NCBI GenBank assembly: GCA_036365515.1
Contig: CM070873.1
Coordinates: 264,486,575 to 264,550,574 of the forward strand
Direction of reading: 5' to 3'
Origin: Torymus aiolomorphi
Lineage: Eukaryota > Arthropoda > Insecta > Hymenoptera > Torymidae
DNA: 64,000 nucleotides
Shown here: in pieces, positions 59,894-64,000 of the stretch
How positions within the stretch are numbered: the stretch's first letter is position 1
How the letters are laid out: every line of letters starts with the position of its first letter
Notes under the pieces: generated by a model
Told to the model about the DNA's origin: nothing
Database searches by the model: none
The model's input: only the letters and a program-made list of their open reading frames with translations
Translations under genes and position numbers: made by a program

Positions 59894-60357
59894 TTAGGTA
59901 ATTTATCAAATATTTATTTTTATATCATTATTTTTTGGAATAAGATTTATATATTATATTTTATAAAAACTTTTCAATTATATTATATCTATCTATTATA
60001 TCTACTAATTTCACAAAAATTTTATATCAATCTTTATAATTTCTATAATTATAATTTCATTATAATTTCATTGTAATATCTTCATTATACAAATTCATTA
60101 TACAAATTGAATTATTATTAATTCTATAATAAGATAATAATATTTTTTTTTACATTGTGTATGTACATCTATATATTACGTATGCTTGTTCCTAACATTA
60201 TATAACGAACAAGTTTTGTGTAAGTTTTGCTCTAGTCAAATATCGAAATATACTTATTTTCTTGAACTGTTATTACCATTTTATTTTAATTATTTACATA
60301 CTACGTGATCAATAACTAAATACATAGAAGGTTGCGATTCCCGTCCTACGCACCTTG
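59894..60357. other. AT-rich spacer of the 2.1-kb palindrome
   Basis: About 460 bp of extremely AT-rich DNA with short direct repeats (TATAATTTCATTATAATTTC, TACAAATTCATTATACAAAT). No coding capacity. Confidence 0.7.
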
Positions 60358-61090
60358 AACTACAAAATGATGCGTCCGGCAAGTATCTTCTGTCTTTAAA
60401 AGAAAATTTCCCAAAATTTTAAAAATTACATTAACAGTTTAAGAAGATGTTTAATTAAAATTCATATTTCCAGATAATAGGTAGATTGACTTGTGTAAGA
60501 AAAACTTACATGAATTTATGATGTATAACAGCTCATGGTTAAACTATTTTAGAGGGTGGTGACTTCTATGATCTATACTTCGAAAATGTTTACGCAAAAG
60601 TTTTTTACTTTTTGTGTTTCAATTACAGTTATTACGTTAGTATTTTTGTAATATTTTTTGTTAGACGTAATTATTTTTTATACAAATTTTTATAGTAAAT
60701 ATATATTAAACAAATTTTATTTTAAAAATTCTCTTTATTATAATAATTGACTTGCCTGCACTTAATTGATTCCACCAGTTTCAAGAGTTTATTTTTAGTA
60801 GTACTTATGATTTTTTGTTATGAAAATAATTCCATATTTCTATGTCACAAAAATGTACTTGTCTATATAAAATAATAATTGATTCCACTTCTTTCATGTG
60901 TTTGTTTTAAACTATGATATTCCTTTGGGGGAGAGAGGGGGAGAAAGAGAGAGATGGAGAGAAAGAGGGAGAGAAAGAGAGAGGAGGAAAGAGAGAGGGA
61001 GGGAGAGAGAGAGAGAGGGAGAGAGATTACAAATACACTTATATTCGCCAAAGTTTTACTTTTTTTAAAAGTGTTATTTTAGGGTGATTC
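60358..61090 (-). repeat. Right arm of 2.1-kb palindrome
   Basis: Inverted copy of 59003-59893 without the nested MITE. Its (GA)n-rich tract is at 60931-61026. A minus-strand Ser/Leu frame here is a microsatellite artefact. It ends about 290 bp before the copper-transporter start codon. Confidence 0.9.
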
Positions 61091-61379
61091 TACTTACTCG
61101 ATATCAGATGCATGTTTTGGAATAAGTGTAAAATGTTGAAAAGCTAGTAATTAAAAAAGTCAAATAATGCAGGAAATGCTTTAGTTTAAGTTAATGGGGA
61201 AAAAGAATGGCGGTATAACGCGCTAATAACTAGGATGTTTTGATGAGTTCGAGGAAAATGAGAAACAGGGAAGAGAAGAGGGTAAAGTAGCTGAACGATA
61301 TCGATTAGTGTGAAGTACACAGAGGGAAATAAGAAGCTCGTATGGAGTGGTGGCTAAAACGTAAAATCTGAAATTACAG

Positions 61380-62089
61380 ATGAGTGGCCACGACTATACG
61401 GCGCACATGATGACGAATTCATCGGGTGGCGAAAATATGCCGGGTATGCCAGACATGACAATGGCCCACTCGGATCATGCCAATACGAACCATCACATGG
61501 ACCACGGTAGCATGAGCCATGGCCACGGCGCCCAAGCCGTCATGGACACTGCTGGCGCTTGTTCGGCCGCTTCTCACCACGCTCACGGGATGTCGGTAAG
61601 CTATTATTCGTCTTCCTTCTTCTTTCTTCCTCCTTCAACAGCAGCTCACTTTTTCAATGTCGTTTTTTCTCCCATCATAATTGCTTATATACTCTGTCTT
61701 TAGATGGCTTTTCACGGCGGATACTGTGAAACCATTCTTTTTGAAGCCTGGAATATTTCCTCGGTTGGTGGACTTATAGGATCTATAGTAGGAATTATAA
61801 TCATGTCCGCGCTCTATGAAGGCCTCAAATATTATAGAGAATATTTGTTCTGGAAAACATACAACTCTCTGCAATACAGAAGTGTATCGATGCCTCAAGA
61901 GAAGAATGTCGTCAATGATGAAAATCGCATTGTACAGTAAGTTCAATTTTCCATCAGCCTCTACAATTTTTTTCAACACTATAGACTCGCATTGCCATCA
62001 AACGTATCCTAGAATTTAGTTAAATATTATTTTAAGTATGACCCTTTTGTCCCTTCTAGTATGGTTGGCGAAGTTATCCACAAACAACC
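61380..62089 (+). CDS. Ctr1A: High-affinity copper transporter Ctr1-type (first three coding exons, partial)
   Basis: Ctr1 trimers import Cu(I) across the plasma membrane. Exons: 61380-61595 (72 codons), 61704-61936 and 62060-62089, with GT/AG borders (introns phase 0, 2, 2). The amino end is a Met/His copper-binding region (ENMPGMPDMTMAHSDH, HMDHGSMSHGHG). Exon 2 opens MAFHGGYCETILFEAWN, the conserved stretch before TM1, then TM1 (SVGGLIGSIVGIIIMSALYE), GLKYYREYLFWKTYN and a variable cytosolic loop. Exon 3 gives MVGEVIHKQP, aligning with the V-GEV-HKQP sequence that precedes TM2 in insect Ctr1A. TM2 (MxxxM), TM3 (GxxxG) and the HCH tail are not in the window. The ATG directly follows a TTACAG acceptor, so a 5' UTR intron is likely. 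Reading past 62089 would give Pro-stop, so 62090 GTAAGTAAG is taken as a donor. Confidence 0.93.
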
Positions 62090-62597
62090 GTAAGTAAGGA
62101 ATAATGCCCTCATACTGTGTAGAATAAACACAAACATTATTCTAGCATGATTGTCACATGTCAAGCATATTCTTAGATTTTAGTAGATTGTCAAAAAGCA
62201 ACTGCATGTATAGAAATCCCTAATCATTTGCAAATAAAAATACTCTGACCATTATCTATTTATCAATTTCGCTGGTATTTGGTCGTTTATACCTTATAAA
62301 AAAAAAAAAAATCAGCTGATTAATCAGACCAAAAAATCGTCTGACTGAAAATCCGAAAGAAGAGTTTGCGATGATAAGTAGCTTATTTATCTATTTCTCG
62401 CAATTTTCAAGTATTATTTATTAACTACAAACAGTAATAAAAACATTATAGTTGATGATGCAGCGATCCACGTGCACTCGCAGTTTATTCCCGACGTACG
62501 ATTTCAAACTCACAAACTGAGAGAGAGCCCGTACACGTGATTCGAGTATGAACTCGAGGAGTGGACCACGTAGCTGGGCATTTAGTCTCGAATTTAT

Positions 62598-62689
62598 AGT
62601 CAGTACTCAGTGCTCAAACTTCCAATATGACGGCAATGTTCATGTATATCTCTACGTACATTGAAAGTTTGTAGCACTGAGTACTGACT
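62598..62689. repeat. Short hairpin (AGTCAGTACTCAGTGCT)
   Basis: AGTCAGTACTCAGTGCTCAAACTT pairs across a loop of about 45 bases with AAGTTTGTAGCACTGAGTAC / TGACT, a stem of roughly 25 bp with one bulge. It may be a tiny MITE or an RNA hairpin in the intron. It resembles no miRNA I know. Confidence 0.65.
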
Positions 62690-63249
62690 AAATTCCAGCC
62701 TTACAGTGCAAGCGCCTAGGTAGCGCCAGTTTACACAAACACGCGCTTACACTTGCACTCATACACACGCGAGCACGGATGATTGAGGACGATGAGGATG
62801 GCGAGCACGAGGGGACGACATTGCATCGTCTACGTAAACTCGAGCGTGAGATACGTTTATGTGACACTTAGAGCATGTACTCCTGGAGACAGCAAGTTAA
62901 ATGAGAAAATCGTGGTCGGTTTTCGTACGGTGCGAGAGAGAAAGAAAAAACGAGTGCCCCTCGTTTGTTTCTCTCGCACTATGCTGTGATTGGCTACTCG
63001 CGCTCCCCTCCAAACCAAGACATAACTGAAATTTTCAACGTACGCATACCAGAAGACGGATTAAAATGTCATGGAAATTTTTTTTTTTATTAAATTAACA
63101 TGTATAAACATACATAATTATATACTATAAACAATAGTACATTACGCTACCAGTGCGTACAGTATTTTTTGATACGATGCGTGGAAAGCTAGATTTTGAG
63201 TACACGTTTTTTGCCAACCGTATGCAAAATCGAGCTTTGCGCACGAGTA

Positions 63250-63448
63250 TCGAAATAGTACATTTCGACACGGGTGGGGAAGTCGATTATTTAGCTGGTG
63301 TGACTTTTTGCACGAGCGAAGCGAGTGCAAAAAAGTCACACCAGCTAAATAATCGACTTACGCACTAGTTTCGAACGGTATTTTATACCACGAGCGCCGA
63401 AAAATCATACCAAAGTTGTGATTTTGAGGTTAGAGTGGTATAAAAATA
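63250..63448 (-). repeat. CpG-hairpin repeat (TACCACTCTAACCTC), copy 3
   Basis: Reverse-orientation relative of 45684-45880. It reads from CATTTCGACACGGGTGGGGA through the hairpin AAGTCGATTATTTAGCTGGT / ACCAGCTAAATAATCGACTT, whose tip is GCACGAGCGAAGCGAGTGC, to AGGTTAGAGTGGTATAA. It directly abuts the next repeat. Confidence 0.75.
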
Positions 63449-63759
63449 TTTTATAGCACGGTGTGACCTAAGTTCTTACTTAGGTCACGCCTATCCGTGA
63501 CTTAAGTAGTCGATTATTGCACCGTGTTTATCGCGCTCGCTGCGCTCGCGCGCTAACCTCCCGGTACAGAAATGGACTGCTTAAGGCACGAGTAGGCGTG
63601 ACAGCGGACTTAGGTAAACGTGCTATAAAATAATATACGATACTTATGACTTGAGTGGCCCATCACACGACGTGAATTATCACCCTCGCTACGCTCGGGC
63701 GCTAATCTCACGCCGTGCAAATGGGCCACTTAAGTCACACGTATCGTAATGTACTATTA
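63449..63759 (+). repeat. Two-hairpin repeat (TATAGCACGGYGTGACCTAA), copy 2
   Basis: Same order and length as 2825-3138, including CGTGACTTAAGTAGTC, the CGCTCGCTGCGCTCGCGCGC tip and the CACACGTATCGTAATGTACT end. The first hairpin is less perfect here (GATTATTGCACCG / CGGTACAGAAATGGA). Confidence 0.75.
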
Positions 63760-64000
63760 TTTCATATCAAAACGAATACTAACCTTCGAAAACCAAGTAT
63801 TTCACAACCTTGCATTTGTTCATCAAGTCTACAATTAGGAACAACACACTTTCTAACCATTTTGTATTAACTTTTCGTAAGATTTTTTACATTTCATTAA
63901 AATATAAACACGAATAAAAAGATTTAAAAACGTTCAAATGCGTGTTTTCATTTACTTTGAGAGGGGCGAACTAAGAGGATAGAACAAGCAATCACAGCAC

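Larger units (their letters stand above)
62090..64000 (+). other. Copper-transporter intron 3 (partial) with repeats
   Basis: No TM2/TM3 exon was found before the window ends, so the intron exceeds 1.9 kb. It contains a short hairpin (62598-62689), a CpG-richer patch at 62450-63005, and two dispersed repeats (63250-63448 and 63449-63759). A 68-codon frame at 62783 is not recognisable as coding. Confidence 0.6.

Noticed and set aside
61635..61979. 114-codon minus-strand frame
   Set aside because: It is the shadow of copper-transporter exon 2, whose plus-strand protein is clearly recognisable.

Overview
The window looks like gene-poor, AT-rich insect nuclear DNA. All introns found have GT-AG ends, three conserved animal genes are broken by introns, and long AT-rich stretches alternate with very GC/CpG-rich promoter-like islands. 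There is a dense load of foldback/MITE elements and dinucleotide microsatellites. A hymenopteran is my best guess from the protein flavour and repeat style, but this is inference. There is no operon-type organisation and no sign of bacterial, organellar or viral origin.

Three real genes can be rebuilt by joining exons, and continuous ORFs hide most of them. (1) LSM11, the U7 snRNP Sm-like protein used in histone pre-mRNA 3' processing: + strand, exons 5419-5549, 7241-7379 and 13483-13634, with the 5' exon(s) not located. (2) ANAPC15, a small anaphase-promoting-complex subunit: - strand, four exons between 39908 and 39120, complete at 132 residues. (3) A Ctr1/Ctr1A-type high-affinity copper transporter: + strand, first three coding exons 61380-62089, the rest beyond the window. 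The three genes act in unrelated processes and do not form a functional cluster.

Layout: 1-5418 repeats, a degenerate tRNA-like sequence and TE fragments; 5419-13634 LSM11 with TE-filled introns; 13.9-26.6 kb foldback elements, a long GA tract and AT-rich DNA; 26.6-28.7 kb and 31.5-33.3 kb two GC/CpG islands, probably promoters or first exons of genes not otherwise visible; 33.7-38.5 kb microsatellites and a dispersed ~1.1 kb repeat; 39-41.3 kb ANAPC15, MITEs and a third promoter-like island; 43-51 kb MITEs, two TTAA-type or tandem-bearing repeats and a LINE fragment; 51.9-53.8 kb two head-to-head DDE transposase copies; 54-61 kb large palindromes and alternately inverted repeats; 61.4-64 kb the copper transporter and repeats in its intron.

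The most notable content is the mobile DNA. There is a set of TTAA-flanked foldback elements with several terminal types. Two MITEs have perfect 8-bp target duplications, one of them nested in only one arm of a 2.1-kb palindrome. A transposase palindrome has each arm carrying a different catalytic substitution. I did not find a convincing new biological system; the strongest leads are these TE families and a 31-codon small ORF at the edge of a CpG island.
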